This document shows, piece after piece, positions 1 through 7,347 of a DNA stretch of 34,715 nucleotides (its first letter is position 1; every line of letters starts with the position of its first letter). The stretch spans positions 1 through 34,715 of the forward strand of contig CASDTX010000019.1 in NCBI GenBank assembly GCA_949283695.1, read 5' to 3'. The notes beneath the pieces were generated by a model, which had not been told where the DNA came from, did not search any database, and worked only from the letters and a program-made list of their open reading frames with translations. The translations under genes and the position numbers were made by a program. Origin of the DNA: an uncultured Eubacteriales bacterium (lineage in GTDB: Bacteria; Bacillota; Clostridia; Lachnospirales; Lachnospiraceae).

Positions 1-72
1 CGGTGATTTTCAGCGTTATCCTCAATCGGCGTACGTCCAGTACGCCTCAATCGTCTGCCTTGAAAATCGCCG
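1..72. repeat. Nested palindromic intergenic element
   Basis: Positions 1-12 and 61-72 form an inverted repeat with one mismatch (CGGTGATTTTCA against TGAAAATCGCCG). Inside it sits a perfect 7-bp palindrome, GGCGTAC at 28-34 and GTACGCC at 40-46, with a 5-nt loop. There is no T-tract, so it does not look like a simple terminator. The left edge of the window may cut the element. It resembles a REP or MITE-like intergenic unit; its family is not recognised. Confidence 0.5.
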
Positions 73-107
73 AAATTCCTGCGGTTGAGGTCTGCGAGTC
101 GTGAAGA

Positions 108-196
108 GGCAAATTTAAGCCCCTTTTAGGCACTTGAACGACGCGTACAGAAACGTACGCGGAGTGAAAGTAACGACAAAGGGGCTTAAATTTGCC
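108..196. repeat. Long inverted repeat with inner palindrome
   Basis: A perfect 19-bp inverted repeat: GGCAAATTTAAGCCCCTTT at 108-126 and its reverse complement at 178-196, around a 51-nt centre. The centre holds a second palindrome, GCGTAC (143-148) and GTACGC (155-160). The same GCGTAC/GTACGC core also occurs in the flanking elements at 28-46 and 281-290. No plausible gene is present. This could be a small non-autonomous element or a structured RNA. Confidence 0.6.
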
Positions 197-199
197 CTT

Positions 200-234
200 C
201 ATCGACCGTATTGCCCCTTGTCCACTGACGCTAT
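200..234 (+). repeat. Dispersed intergenic repeat, copy 1
   Basis: A 35-nt segment that recurs at 19921-19955 with two differences. Its core (CCTTGTCCACTGACGCTATC) also appears in more diverged form at 3168-3190 and 17389-17407. All four copies are on the + strand and lie in or at the edge of intergenic space. Function unknown. Confidence 0.6.
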
Positions 235-271
235 CCTTTTTTCTGACATAATCTCTCTCCTTTCCACTCCT

Positions 272-325
272 AAAAAAGCCGGCGTACGCCGCGGCAGCTT
301 CTTGCTGCCCCTGACATGCGCCGGC
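272..325 (-). terminator. Intrinsic terminator downstream of the PHP phosphatase
   Basis: On the minus strand a two-tier hairpin pairs GCCGGCG (319-325) with CGCCGGC (278-284) and encloses a GGCAGC/GCTGCC stem (304-309 with 293-298). Six T residues follow (277-272). It lies about 90 nt after the hisJ-type gene, which it should terminate. Confidence 0.75.
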
Positions 326-413
326 TTCCATTATCCGTAGTATACTCCAATGCTCTAAGATTGACAACCTGGTTATGCTCATCCCTTTTTAAGACTAAAA
401 TATCGGCCGGAGC

Positions 414-1244
414 TTATAACCTGTGGAAAACCGGCCGCATCTTCTCATACGTACAGAACCGCTCAAATCCCAGATCTTTAAGCAGTGCTTTTGTCTCTTC
501 GATATAGGACCCCAGATGCTCCGGTTTATGACTGTCGCTGCCGATCGTAAGGATCTCCCCGCCCAGTTCCCGGTACAGTTTCAAGATTTCTTCCGAAGGC
601 ATCGTGCCGCTCAGCCCGTATCGGTGAGCGGACGTATTTACTTCTATGCCCTTTCCATCTGCGATCACGACGCGCAGGATCTCCTCGACCAGGGGCCGCA
701 CCCTGTCAAATGGATAATCTCCTGCCTCATCATAGCGCTTGATCAGATCCAGATGCCCGAGCACGGAATAGTTTTTATAGCTTTTCACAAGGGAAAGCAT
801 TTCCCGGTAATAGCGCTCCTGGTACTCTTTCTGCGTTCTCCCTCTCTGGAAATCCTGGGTCCAGAACTCCTGATCCTCAACCTGATGGACAGACAGAATG
901 ATGAAGTCAAAGGGCCATCTCGCGAAAAGCGCCTCATACTGTGGAATCGTATGCATCTGCATGCCGAATTCCATTCCGGTCTTAATCACTATCTTCCCTT
1001 CATACTGTTCTTTCAGGCGGCGGATCTTCTCCATGTACGCAGGATAATCGACATTTGCCAGGGGTTCCCCGCCGCGGTAGCGGATCTCCTTTCCCGAATC
1101 CCAGTCGTCCTTCACTCCATAGTCCACATGATCGGTGATGCAGATCTCGTCCATCCCCATACTGACAGCGTCCCGGATTACGTCTTCCATGAGATAAACG
1201 GAATCATCACTAAATTCTGTATGCACATGATAATCAGCAAACAT
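414..1244 (-). CDS. hisJ: Histidinol-phosphatase of the PHP family (HisJ/HisK type)
   Basis: A 276-aa protein of the polymerase-and-histidinol-phosphatase (PHP) superfamily. Members hydrolyse histidinol phosphate to histidinol in histidine biosynthesis at a trinuclear metal site. The N-terminus shows the metal-binding HVHTEFSDDS motif (His6, His8), followed by CITDHVDYG, SVHQVEDQEF, GHLDLIKRY and a C-terminal GSDSHKPEHLG segment, which are the expected ligands in order. Length fits HisJ/HisK. The start is the ATG behind a good GGGAGGAAGAGGA site. It is divergent from the HAD gene and not next to other his genes, so a related sugar- or nucleotide-phosphate substrate cannot be excluded. Confidence 0.85.
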   Translation of the reverse strand: MFADYHVHTEFSDDSVYLMEDVIRDAVSMGMDEICITDHVDYGVKDDWDSGKEIRYRGGEPLANVDYPAYMEKIRRLKEQYEGKIVIKTGMEFGMQMHTIPQYEALFARWPFDFIILSVHQVEDQEFWTQDFQRGRTQKEYQERYYREMLSLVKSYKNYSVLGHLDLIKRYDEAGDYPFDRVRPLVEEILRVVIADGKGIEVNTSAHRYGLSGTMPSEEILKLYRELGGEILTIGSDSHKPEHLGSYIEETKALLKDLGFERFCTYEKMRPVFHRL

Positions 1245-1281
1245 TCCTCTTCCTCCCTTTCGTTTTTCCTTCGTGTTTTCC

Positions 1282-1332
1282 TTGTATCTCTTCTGATTCC
1301 GGCATATAATGACACCGGAAGCATCCCCTCAA
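1282..1332. promoter_or_regulatory. Overlapping divergent promoters for hisJ and the HAD gene
   Basis: On the + strand TTGTAT (1282-1287), a 17-nt spacer and TATAAT (1305-1310) precede the HAD gene. On the - strand TTGAGG (1332-1327), an 18-nt spacer and TATATG (1308-1303) precede hisJ. The two -10 boxes overlap, so the two transcripts may compete. The assignment rests on consensus match and position only. Confidence 0.5.
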
Positions 1333-1404
1333 CTTCACCCGATGTACCGCAGATTTCACTGTGCCACGGGGATGGCTCCACTCATGCAGAAAGGAATCAA
1401 AACC

Positions 1405-2136
1405 ATGTATCAAACCTGTATTTTCGATCTGTACGGCACTCTGGTGGATATCCGCACCGATGAAAACCGGACAGACCTGTGGGAAAAGCTGGCGCTCTTC
1501 TTCTCCTACTACGGCGCGCACTGGCAGCCTGCCGAGCTGAAGAACGCATATGAAACCGTAACCCAGACCATGACCTCCGGCCGCAGCGGCCTGCGCCGTG
1601 ACAGCCATGAAGCCTTCCCGGAGATCCGGATTGAGGATGTATTTCAGGCGCTGTACACTCAGAAAAATATCACAGCAGAGGAACCTCTGATCCGACATAC
1701 CGGACAGTTCTTCCGCGTCCTGTCCACCCGGCACCTCCGGCTCTACGACGGCACAGAAGAGATGCTCTCAGCCGTAAAGGCTGCCGGAAGTAAGATCTAT
1801 CTGCTGTCCAACGCGCAGAAAATCTTCACCCAGTACGAGATGCGCGCCCTCGGAATCACCCAGTATTTTGACGGGATCTATCTCTCTTCTGAGCACGGGT
1901 GCAAGAAACCGGACGCCCTTTTCTTCGAGAAACTGCTCGCAGAATACCAGATCTGCCGGGACGAAGCGATTATGATCGGAAATGACGGAGTCTGCGACAT
2001 CCAGGGCGCGGCCCGGGCAGGCCTTCACACCCTCTACGTTCATACCGACATTTCTCCGAAGGAAGCGCCGCCTGCGGCAGACTATGTACTTGACCAGATG
2101 GACATGAAGCGGATCACCGACATTCTTACCGGCTGA
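1405..2136 (+). CDS. HAD superfamily hydrolase (subfamily IA)
   Basis: A 243-aa haloacid-dehalogenase-like hydrolase. Motif I is FDLYGTLVD, with nucleophile Asp8. The +2 position is Tyr10 rather than the Asp usual in phosphatases; Tyr there is seen in haloacid dehalogenases and a set of Firmicutes HAD-IA proteins. Motif II is LLSNAQ, motif III the Lys in GCKKPD, and motif IV GNDGVCDIQGA. The start at ATG 1405 follows AAAGGA; the longer in-frame reading upstream has no ribosome binding site and overlaps the promoter. It probably acts on a small phosphorylated metabolite, but the substrate is unknown. Its stop codon lies inside the first unit of a tandem repeat. Confidence 0.8.
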   Translation: MYQTCIFDLYGTLVDIRTDENRTDLWEKLALFFSYYGAHWQPAELKNAYETVTQTMTSGRSGLRRDSHEAFPEIRIEDVFQALYTQKNITAEEPLIRHTGQFFRVLSTRHLRLYDGTEEMLSAVKAAGSKIYLLSNAQKIFTQYEMRALGITQYFDGIYLSSEHGCKKPDALFFEKLLAEYQICRDEAIMIGNDGVCDIQGAARAGLHTLYVHTDISPKEAPPAADYVLDQMDMKRITDILTG

Positions 2137-2202
2137 TCCCGCTCCGCCCCTGCGGGCTGATCCCGCTTCACCTCTGAAGGCTGATCCTGCTTCGCCTCTG
2201 AG
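2131..2202. repeat. Three-unit 24-bp tandem repeat at the HAD gene 3' end
   Basis: Three consecutive 24-bp units (2131-2154, 2155-2178, 2179-2202) each begin GGCTGATCC and share GCTTCGCCTCTGA-like second halves with a few substitutions. The first unit supplies the last glycine codon and the TGA stop of the HAD gene, and every later unit repeats the same in-frame GGC TGA. The repeat therefore extends past the stop without lengthening the protein. Confidence 0.8.
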
Positions 2203-2231
2203 GGGCGTTCTCCTTCTCCGTCAACTATGGA

Positions 2232-2873
2232 CTATTCGCCCTCGGTAAACTGCATACGTGCCGTAATATCCGCCCACGCTTCCTCGTCGATCTCCTCCTG
2301 GCGGAAGAGGACTCTTCTGTCCGCTTCCGTGATCTGGCGCAGGACTCTGCACGGATTGCCTGCCGCGATACTCCAGTCCGGGATATCCTTCGTCACCACG
2401 CTCCCGGCCCCGATCACCACATTATTTCCGATGTGTACGCCCGGGCAGATCACAGAATTTCCGCCGATCCAGCAGTTATCCCCGATGGTAACTTCTTTTC
2501 CGAATTCGTAGGCAGAATTTCTGGCCACAGGATGGACCGGATGCCCTGCCGTGTAAATCGATACATTCGGCGCGAACAGGCAGTTGTCTCCGATCTTCAC
2601 CTTCGCCACATCCAGGATCGTACAGTTATAGTTTGCGAAGAAGTTCTTTCCCACCTCGATGTGGGTTCCGTAATCACAGTAGAACGGAGGGTTGATCATA
2701 GCGCCCTCAGATTTGCCCAGAAGTTCCTTCACCACTTCAGCGATCCCATCGAAGTCTGACCGATCCATAAAGTTCAGTTTCTGCAGAATTCTTCTTGCCG
2801 CCGCCTGCTCTTCAAAAACAGCCTCATCCGAAATATATGCCAGACCGGCATCTCTTCGTTCTTTCATGTTCAT
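2232..2873 (-). CDS. Maltose/galactoside O-acetyltransferase-type hexapeptide protein
   Basis: A 213-aa left-handed beta-helix acetyltransferase of the Maa/LacA/NodL group, which transfers acetyl from acetyl-CoA to a sugar hydroxyl. Residues 1-55 form the N-terminal helical Mac domain. Hexapeptide repeats follow (YGTHIEVGKNFFANYN, IGDNCLFAPNVSIYTAGHP, IGDNCWIGGNSVICPGVHIG, GAGSVVTKDIP), including the catalytic His of TAGHP and the terminal AAGNPCRVLRQI signature. AAAGGAAA lies about 9 nt upstream of the first ATG; a second ATG two codons on is possible. It has its own promoter candidate. The sugar acceptor is not determined. Confidence 0.85.
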   Translation of the reverse strand: MNMKERRDAGLAYISDEAVFEEQAAARRILQKLNFMDRSDFDGIAEVVKELLGKSEGAMINPPFYCDYGTHIEVGKNFFANYNCTILDVAKVKIGDNCLFAPNVSIYTAGHPVHPVARNSAYEFGKEVTIGDNCWIGGNSVICPGVHIGNNVVIGAGSVVTKDIPDWSIAAGNPCRVLRQITEADRRVLFRQEEIDEEAWADITARMQFTEGE

Positions 2874-2969
2874 AGCTTTCGTTTCCTTTCAATATCTGAA
2901 TAAATCCTTTCAATACTGCCCGAGAACTGCTGCACCGGATCCGTCCCCGTGCCTTCCCGGACTGCCATC

Positions 2970-2998
2970 ATTATACTTCATGCAAAAGCCGTTTTCTA
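2970..2998 (-). promoter_or_regulatory. Promoter candidate for the acetyltransferase
   Basis: On the minus strand TAGAAA (2998-2993), a 17-nt spacer and a perfect TATAAT (2975-2970) lie about 97 nt upstream of the start. The -35 box is only a moderate match. Confidence 0.45.
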
Positions 2999-3091
2999 TC
3001 AAAATCTCTTCCAATTCTATAACAAAACACTCTTGTCCGCCGACGCCAGCGTTCACAGGAACGCCGGAACCTGCATCAACGCCATACCGTC

Positions 3092-3144
3092 AAAAAAGGA
3101 GGGCCGAACCTTCCCACACTTTCTGTGGTTGTGTTCAGTCCTCC
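3092..3144 (-). terminator. Intrinsic terminator of the molybdenum hydroxylase operon
   Basis: On the minus strand AAGGAGGACTGAAC pairs with GTTCGGCCCTCCTT (13 of 14 positions counting one G-T), around an inner partly paired loop. A run of six T residues (3097-3092) follows. It lies 60-115 nt beyond the stop of the large subunit gene and ends that transcript. Confidence 0.8.
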
Positions 3145-3167
3145 TTCGGTTTCGTTTGAGGCGTGCT

Positions 3168-3190
3168 GTCCCTTGTACACCGACGCTGCC
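3168..3190 (+). repeat. Dispersed intergenic repeat, copy 2 (diverged)
   Basis: The stretch CCCTTGTACACCGACGCTGC matches the core of the copies at 215-235 and 19934-19955 with few changes. It sits between the operon terminator and the large subunit stop codon. The 2874-3206 gap contains no gene that I can support. Confidence 0.5.
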
Positions 3191-3206
3191 TTCCTGTCAG
3201 GCCGGG

Positions 3207-5555
3207 TTATGGCAGTTCCGGTTTCTCCTGCATCCCCCGATATACGTTTTCCGCCGTCATCGGCAGTTCTCTTAGAATGACTCCCACCGCGTTCTGGATC
3301 GCATTCGAGATCGCCGGTGAAGGGGTATTGATCACAATCTCGCCGATAGACTTCGCTCCGAAAGGACCGGTCGGCTCATAACTGCTCTCAAACTCCACCC
3401 GGATCGTTCCTACATCCAGACGGCTGGGAATCTTATACTGCATGAAGGAGTTGCTGTAATTCTTCCCCCTGTCATTGTACACAATATCTTCATAGAGCGC
3501 CATGCCGATCCCCTGGGCGATCCCGCCCTCGGTCTGCACACGCGCAAGCGCCGGATTGACAACCGTTCCGCAGTCCACCACTGCCGCGTAATCTACCATC
3601 TCTACAACGCCCGTCTCCAGATCGATCTCCACCTCAGCGATCCCTGCCATAAACGGCGGAGGTGATGTGGGCGATGAGAATGCTTCTGACGCGGAAAGCG
3701 GTTCGTTGCTGAAGCACATCACCCGGTTCCCGATCTCCTTCCGGGAGATGGACGCTCCGGTCTTTAAGTTCGTCACCTGCTGCCCGTCGAATTCTACATC
3801 CTCCACATCGCACCCCAGATACTGGGCGCCCCGCTGGCAGATCTTCGCGCGCAGTGTCTCACAGGTCTTAACAACCGCCATTCCGGTTACATAGGTTGTA
3901 CTGGAAGCATAGGAGCCGCAGTCATAGGGCGAGGTGTCTGTATCCACACCGTACACAATGATATCTTCCATCTCGCAGTCCAGACATTCTGCCGCCATCT
4001 GAGAGAGGATCGTATCACACCCGGTTCCCATATCCGTAGCGCCGATCATCAGACTGTAGAACCCGTCGTCATTGACTTTGATCGCGACAGAGCCGGTGTC
4101 CACGCCAGAGATTCCGGATCCCTGCATTGCCATTGCCACGCCGACTCCCCGGACCTTTCCGTTGCCCATATCTCTGCGCGGATATTTCTCATCCCAGCCG
4201 ATCATATCCTTGGCCCGCTTCAGGCACCGGTCCAGCGCACAGCTTTTCGCAGTTTCTCCATAGTATGCCGGCATGACCTGGCCTTCCCGCACCATATTCT
4301 TCTCCCGGAGCACGGTGGGATCCATGCCCAGCACCTGAGCCAGTTCATTTACGGCAGACTCCACCGCATAGATTCCCTGGGTCGCCCCGTAGCCGCGGTA
4401 CGCCCCGGCGGACATCACATTCGTATACACTACATCATACGTAAACCGGAACGCCTCCGCTTTCCCGTACAGAGGGATGGACTTGTGGCCCGACAGCCCC
4501 ACAGTTGTAGGGCCGTGTTCGCCGAATGCACCTGTATTGGACAGGGTATAGAGATCGATTCCCCGGATATTTCCTTCCTTGTCAGCGCCGAGCCGGACAT
4601 GCATCTCCATCTCGTGACGCGGAGAGGACGCGATCAGCGACTCCTCCCTGGTATAGATGATTTTCGCCGGTTTTCCTGTCTTCCAGGTCACAAGCGCCGG
4701 GTATACTTCTGATACCGATGTCTGCTTCGCCCCGAAGCCTCCGCCGATCCGCGGCTTGATCACGCGGACTTTGCTCTTCGGAATATCCAGCGCGTTGGCC
4801 AGGATTCTGCGGATATGGAACGGCACCTGCGTGGAGGACACCACATTCAGTCTGCCGTATGCATCCAGATACGTATACGTACGGAATGTCTCCATCATGG
4901 CCTGCTGATTCGCCTTCGTGTGATATACCCGGTCAATGACATAGTCACAGGACGCCAGCACTGCCTCGATATCCCCGCTCTCACTTACATCATGGGCGCA
5001 GAGATTCCTTTGATTGTCTGCCCCTACCGGACAGAGACTCTTCCAGTTCTCCTCCGGATGTACCAGGATCGGATTGTCCTTCGCCTTCCGGAAATCAAGC
5101 ACCGGTTCCAGCACTTCATATTTGATCTTGATCAGCTTCATCGCTTTCTTCACAGCTTCTTCCGACGTCCCGGCCACAATCGCCGCGGCGTCGCCCACGA
5201 AGCGCATTCTCTGGTCAAGAATCAGACGATCGTACGGGCTGGGCTCCGGATACGTCTGTCCGGCCATCGTAAATCGTTTATCCGGGCAGTCTTTGTAAGT
5301 CAAAATACATACGATCCCCGGAACTGCCTCGGCCCGCGCGGTATTGATATCCTTGATTAAGGCATGTGCATGGGGACTTCTGACGATCTTCACAATCAGA
5401 CAGTCCGCCGGAGCAAGATCGTTGGTGTAGACAGCCTTGCCTGTCACCAGCGCCTGAGAGTCTACCTTGAGCACAGCCTGGTTCACCACGCGCAGAGTTT
5501 CGTTCCTCTCCTCAGCCGTCCTGTCTGCAGCTGCGCTGCTGTTTCCTGCTGTCAT
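3207..5555 (-). CDS. xdhA: Molybdopterin-binding large subunit of a xanthine dehydrogenase-type hydroxylase
   Basis: A 782-aa catalytic subunit of the xanthine oxidase family, which hydroxylates purines or related N-heterocycles or aldehydes at a molybdenum centre. The N-terminal a/b hammerhead domain runs from RVVNQAVLKVD to YEVLEPV. The Moco-binding domain carries STQVPFHIRR, IGGGFGAKQ, SAGAYRGYGATQ, GATDMGTGCD and a C-terminal GAKSIGE whose Glu corresponds to the catalytic base. The start at ATG 5555 follows GGAGGTGG and overlaps the Fe-S subunit stop as ATGA, so translation is coupled; an upstream in-frame extension lies inside that gene. Substrate is not fixed by sequence. Xanthine or hypoxanthine is the first guess, but no purine genes flank it. 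Confidence 0.88.
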   Translation of the reverse strand: MTAGNSSAAADRTAEERNETLRVVNQAVLKVDSQALVTGKAVYTNDLAPADCLIVKIVRSPHAHALIKDINTARAEAVPGIVCILTYKDCPDKRFTMAGQTYPEPSPYDRLILDQRMRFVGDAAAIVAGTSEEAVKKAMKLIKIKYEVLEPVLDFRKAKDNPILVHPEENWKSLCPVGADNQRNLCAHDVSESGDIEAVLASCDYVIDRVYHTKANQQAMMETFRTYTYLDAYGRLNVVSSTQVPFHIRRILANALDIPKSKVRVIKPRIGGGFGAKQTSVSEVYPALVTWKTGKPAKIIYTREESLIASSPRHEMEMHVRLGADKEGNIRGIDLYTLSNTGAFGEHGPTTVGLSGHKSIPLYGKAEAFRFTYDVVYTNVMSAGAYRGYGATQGIYAVESAVNELAQVLGMDPTVLREKNMVREGQVMPAYYGETAKSCALDRCLKRAKDMIGWDEKYPRRDMGNGKVRGVGVAMAMQGSGISGVDTGSVAIKVNDDGFYSLMIGATDMGTGCDTILSQMAAECLDCEMEDIIVYGVDTDTSPYDCGSYASSTTYVTGMAVVKTCETLRAKICQRGAQYLGCDVEDVEFDGQQVTNLKTGASISRKEIGNRVMCFSNEPLSASEAFSSPTSPPPFMAGIAEVEIDLETGVVEMVDYAAVVDCGTVVNPALARVQTEGGIAQGIGMALYEDIVYNDRGKNYSNSFMQYKIPSRLDVGTIRVEFESSYEPTGPFGAKSIGEIVINTPSPAISNAIQNAVGVILRELPMTAENVYRGMQEKPELP

Positions 5556-6034
5556 GCTTCCACCTCCTGATCTTCTGCCGCATATCCCTTCGCAGCCATA
5601 TAGTTTCGGATCGCCCGGAGCTGTCCCATATAGCCCGTGCACCGGCACAGGTTGCCGGACAGGTATTCTTTAATCTCTTCCAGTCCCGGATTCTTCAGCT
5701 CCCGGAACATGGCCAGGACATTCATAATGAATCCCGGGGAGCAGAACCCGCACTGCTCCGCTCCTTCCCTGGCCAGGAACTCGCCAAACTCTTCCGCTTC
5801 TTTCTCAACCCCCTCCATGGTGGTCACTTCATGCCCGTCCACAGCAGCGGCCAGCACAGAACAGGACAGGCGGGATTTCCCGTCAATCCATACGGTACAC
5901 AGCCCGCAGTTTGTCGTCTCGCATCCGCATTTCACGCTCTTGCAGCCGAGATCCCGCAGCAGTTCTAACAGTACCGTATCTGCACCGGCCTCGGCGGTTA
6001 CCTGCTTCTTATTTAAAATGAACTGTATTTCCAT
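5552..6034 (-). CDS. xdhC: [2Fe-2S] subunit of the xanthine dehydrogenase-type hydroxylase
   Basis: A 160-aa electron-transfer subunit with two [2Fe-2S] clusters. The plant-ferredoxin-type ligands are Cys38, Cys43, Cys46 and Cys58 (C-x4-C-x2-C-x11-C). The second cluster uses Cys95, Cys98, Cys130 and Cys132 in CGFCSPG and LCRCTG. It passes electrons from the molybdenum centre of the large subunit to the FAD subunit. It starts directly after the FAD gene stop (6035) and overlaps the next gene by four bases. All eight cysteines are present, so it looks functional. Confidence 0.92.
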   Translation of the reverse strand: MEIQFILNKKQVTAEAGADTVLLELLRDLGCKSVKCGCETTNCGLCTVWIDGKSRLSCSVLAAAVDGHEVTTMEGVEKEAEEFGEFLAREGAEQCGFCSPGFIMNVLAMFRELKNPGLEEIKEYLSGNLCRCTGYMGQLRAIRNYMAAKGYAAEDQEVEA

Positions 6035-6838
6035 CTATCTTTCCTCCGCTAAGATCGAACTTATTTCTCTGCGGATCAGCACTTCTGCCAGATGATGCCT
6101 GTATTCCGCACTTCCTCTCATATTCGTCCCATAGCTGAATTCAGCCGCCACTTTGCCCGCATACTCCGCGATCTGTTCCTCCGTCGCATCCCGCGGGATC
6201 TCCCACTGCTTGTCGATCAGCTCCGCCTTCATGGGTCTTGCCCCCACAGAGAAAAACCAGGTCTCCTGTCCGTGCACCAGCCCCGTCACAACAGCACACG
6301 CGATCACTGGGAAATCGGTCTTCGTCTGGCGGATCGATGCATAACGGAACTTCCTCTTACTCTTTCTGACGATAATGGAAAGAAGAAGATCTTTATCCGG
6401 CCTGCGCTTCACGAACTCAGACAGCTTGATCGTTCCTCCGTCATACAGCTCCACAAAGGTATCCAGAGCCAGAAAGGCAGTCAGCACATCCGAAAAGCCA
6501 TATCTCCCGTAAATGCTTCCTCCCACAGTGGCCTGATTCCGGAACTGCACTCCCACGATATGGCGTACAGCCTCTGCGATTCCGTCCCCGTACATTTCCT
6601 TGAGTGCCTCGCACTCTTCAATCTGGCGCAGCGTACACATAGCGCCGATCTTGATCACATTATCCGACTCTTCGATCTGGTCGAGTCCCAGACCAGACAG
6701 GTCAATGATTGTCTTCACTTTCGCATTCCCCAGGCGCATCCACATCATGCCGCCCATAACCCTGCTGCTGCGGGCCTGATTCAGCTCGTACGCTTCCTCC
6801 AGCGTCTTCGCCTTTACATAATTACTGATCGTAAGCAC
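6035..6838 (-). CDS. xdhB: FAD-binding subunit of the xanthine dehydrogenase-type hydroxylase
   Basis: A 267-aa flavin subunit of the CO dehydrogenase/xanthine dehydrogenase medium-chain family. RVMGGMMWMRLG near the N-terminus and FRNQATVGGSIYGRYGFSDV around residues 99-118 match the two FAD pyrophosphate-binding loops. A C-terminal CODH flavoprotein domain follows. The start is GTG at 6838, seven bases behind AAAGGAGA; no ATG is better placed. It is the first gene of the operon, behind a strong promoter and a leader hairpin. It is slightly short for the family but has no obvious gap. Confidence 0.88.
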   Translation of the reverse strand: MLTISNYVKAKTLEEAYELNQARSSRVMGGMMWMRLGNAKVKTIIDLSGLGLDQIEESDNVIKIGAMCTLRQIEECEALKEMYGDGIAEAVRHIVGVQFRNQATVGGSIYGRYGFSDVLTAFLALDTFVELYDGGTIKLSEFVKRRPDKDLLLSIIVRKSKRKFRYASIRQTKTDFPVIACAVVTGLVHGQETWFFSVGARPMKAELIDKQWEIPRDATEEQIAEYAGKVAAEFSYGTNMRGSAEYRHHLAEVLIRREISSILAEER

Positions 6839-6928
6839 AACGGCTCTCCTTTCTCACTTCTGCCGGCGATCCTCCTGCTTCCGCCCGGCATCTCCTCCTG
6901 ATGATGTACTATACAGATTCCGACACGC

Positions 6929-6986
6929 AAAACCGCGTAAAAAAAGTGTAAATGAAATTTCCGTCATTCACACTTTCAGCGGTTTT
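6929..6986 (-). promoter_or_regulatory. Leader hairpin of the molybdenum hydroxylase operon (attenuator or operator)
   Basis: Just downstream of the -10 box, the minus strand has AAAGTGTGAATGA (6976-6964) pairing with TCATTTACACTTT (6955-6943) with one G-T pair. Seven T follow (6945-6939), the layout of an intrinsic terminator. An outer repeat AAAACCGC/GCGGTTTT (6929-6936 and 6979-6986) brackets it. Because it starts at about +1, it may stop transcription unless relieved, or bind a repressor. Between it and the GTG start lie about 90 nt rich in AGGAGG-like sequence. Confidence 0.65.
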
Positions 6987-7015
6987 ATTTTATCACAGAA
7001 GCATCGGGTTGTCAA
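6987..7015 (-). promoter_or_regulatory. Promoter of the molybdenum hydroxylase operon
   Basis: TTGACA (7015-7010), a 17-nt spacer and TAAAAT (6992-6987) on the minus strand: a near-consensus housekeeping promoter placed directly before the leader hairpin. Confidence 0.8.
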
Positions 7016-7121
7016 AGGTTACCGCGCATTTCCGGGAAGCTTTCCGCGGCCGCAGCTGCTGGAATTCAGGCTGCTGGAATTGTGCTTTTCATTCCAGACA
7101 GCCTGTGCTATATTTATGATA

Positions 7122-7324
7122 GACCGGGAACAGCGTTTCATGAATTTTTTTCATGAAGGAGAGCGAGTCGCTCCCCTGTTATTCTTTTCCTCAGTGGGAC
7201 GGCTCTGCCGTCCCTGCACCGTGCTTGCCGTGTACAGCCGCACACCCGGGTGTGCTTTATGTGCCCCTGCGGGCACCCGTACACGTCCGCAGGTTCCGGT
7301 ATCATCATCCCAGTGTTCCCGGTC
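7122..7324 (+). ncRNA. Retron msr-msd non-coding RNA
   Basis: The region before the reverse transcriptase has retron architecture. GACCGGGAACA (7122-7132, a1) is perfectly complementary to TGTTCCCGGTC (7314-7324, a2). AGC directly overlaps the end of a1 (7132-7134); G7133 is the candidate 2'-5' branch guanosine. The msr part then has hairpins TTCATGA/TCATGAA (7137-7157), GAGC/GCTC (about 7160-7172) and GGGACGGC/GCCGTCCC (7196-7214). The msd part is closed by CGTGTAC (7229-7235) and GTACACG (7279-7285). It holds two hairpins: the palindrome at 7240-7255 and GTGCCC/GGGCAC (7261-7276). The a2 end lies 23 nt before the RT start. Boundaries of the DNA part are inferred. Confidence 0.78.
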
Positions 7325-7347
7325 ATTTCTCAGGAAGGACGAATGTT

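Noticed and set aside
47-382. 111-aa minus-strand frame across the left palindromes
   Set aside because: It spans two inverted repeats and a terminator, with no ribosome binding site or family features.
423-1463. 346-aa plus-strand frame opposite hisJ
   Set aside because: It is the shadow of a clear PHP-family gene and overlaps the HAD gene start; composition is that of an antisense frame.
7240-7276. CRISPR-like or terminator reading of the clustered hairpins before the RT
   Set aside because: The hairpins differ in sequence, have no regular spacing and no T-tract; retron RNA with a1/a2 pairing explains them better.
7153-7347. 65-residue N-terminal extension of the reverse transcriptase
   Set aside because: It would translate the hairpin-rich msr-msd RNA, has no ribosome binding site, and ATG 7348 has a good one and matches normal RT length.
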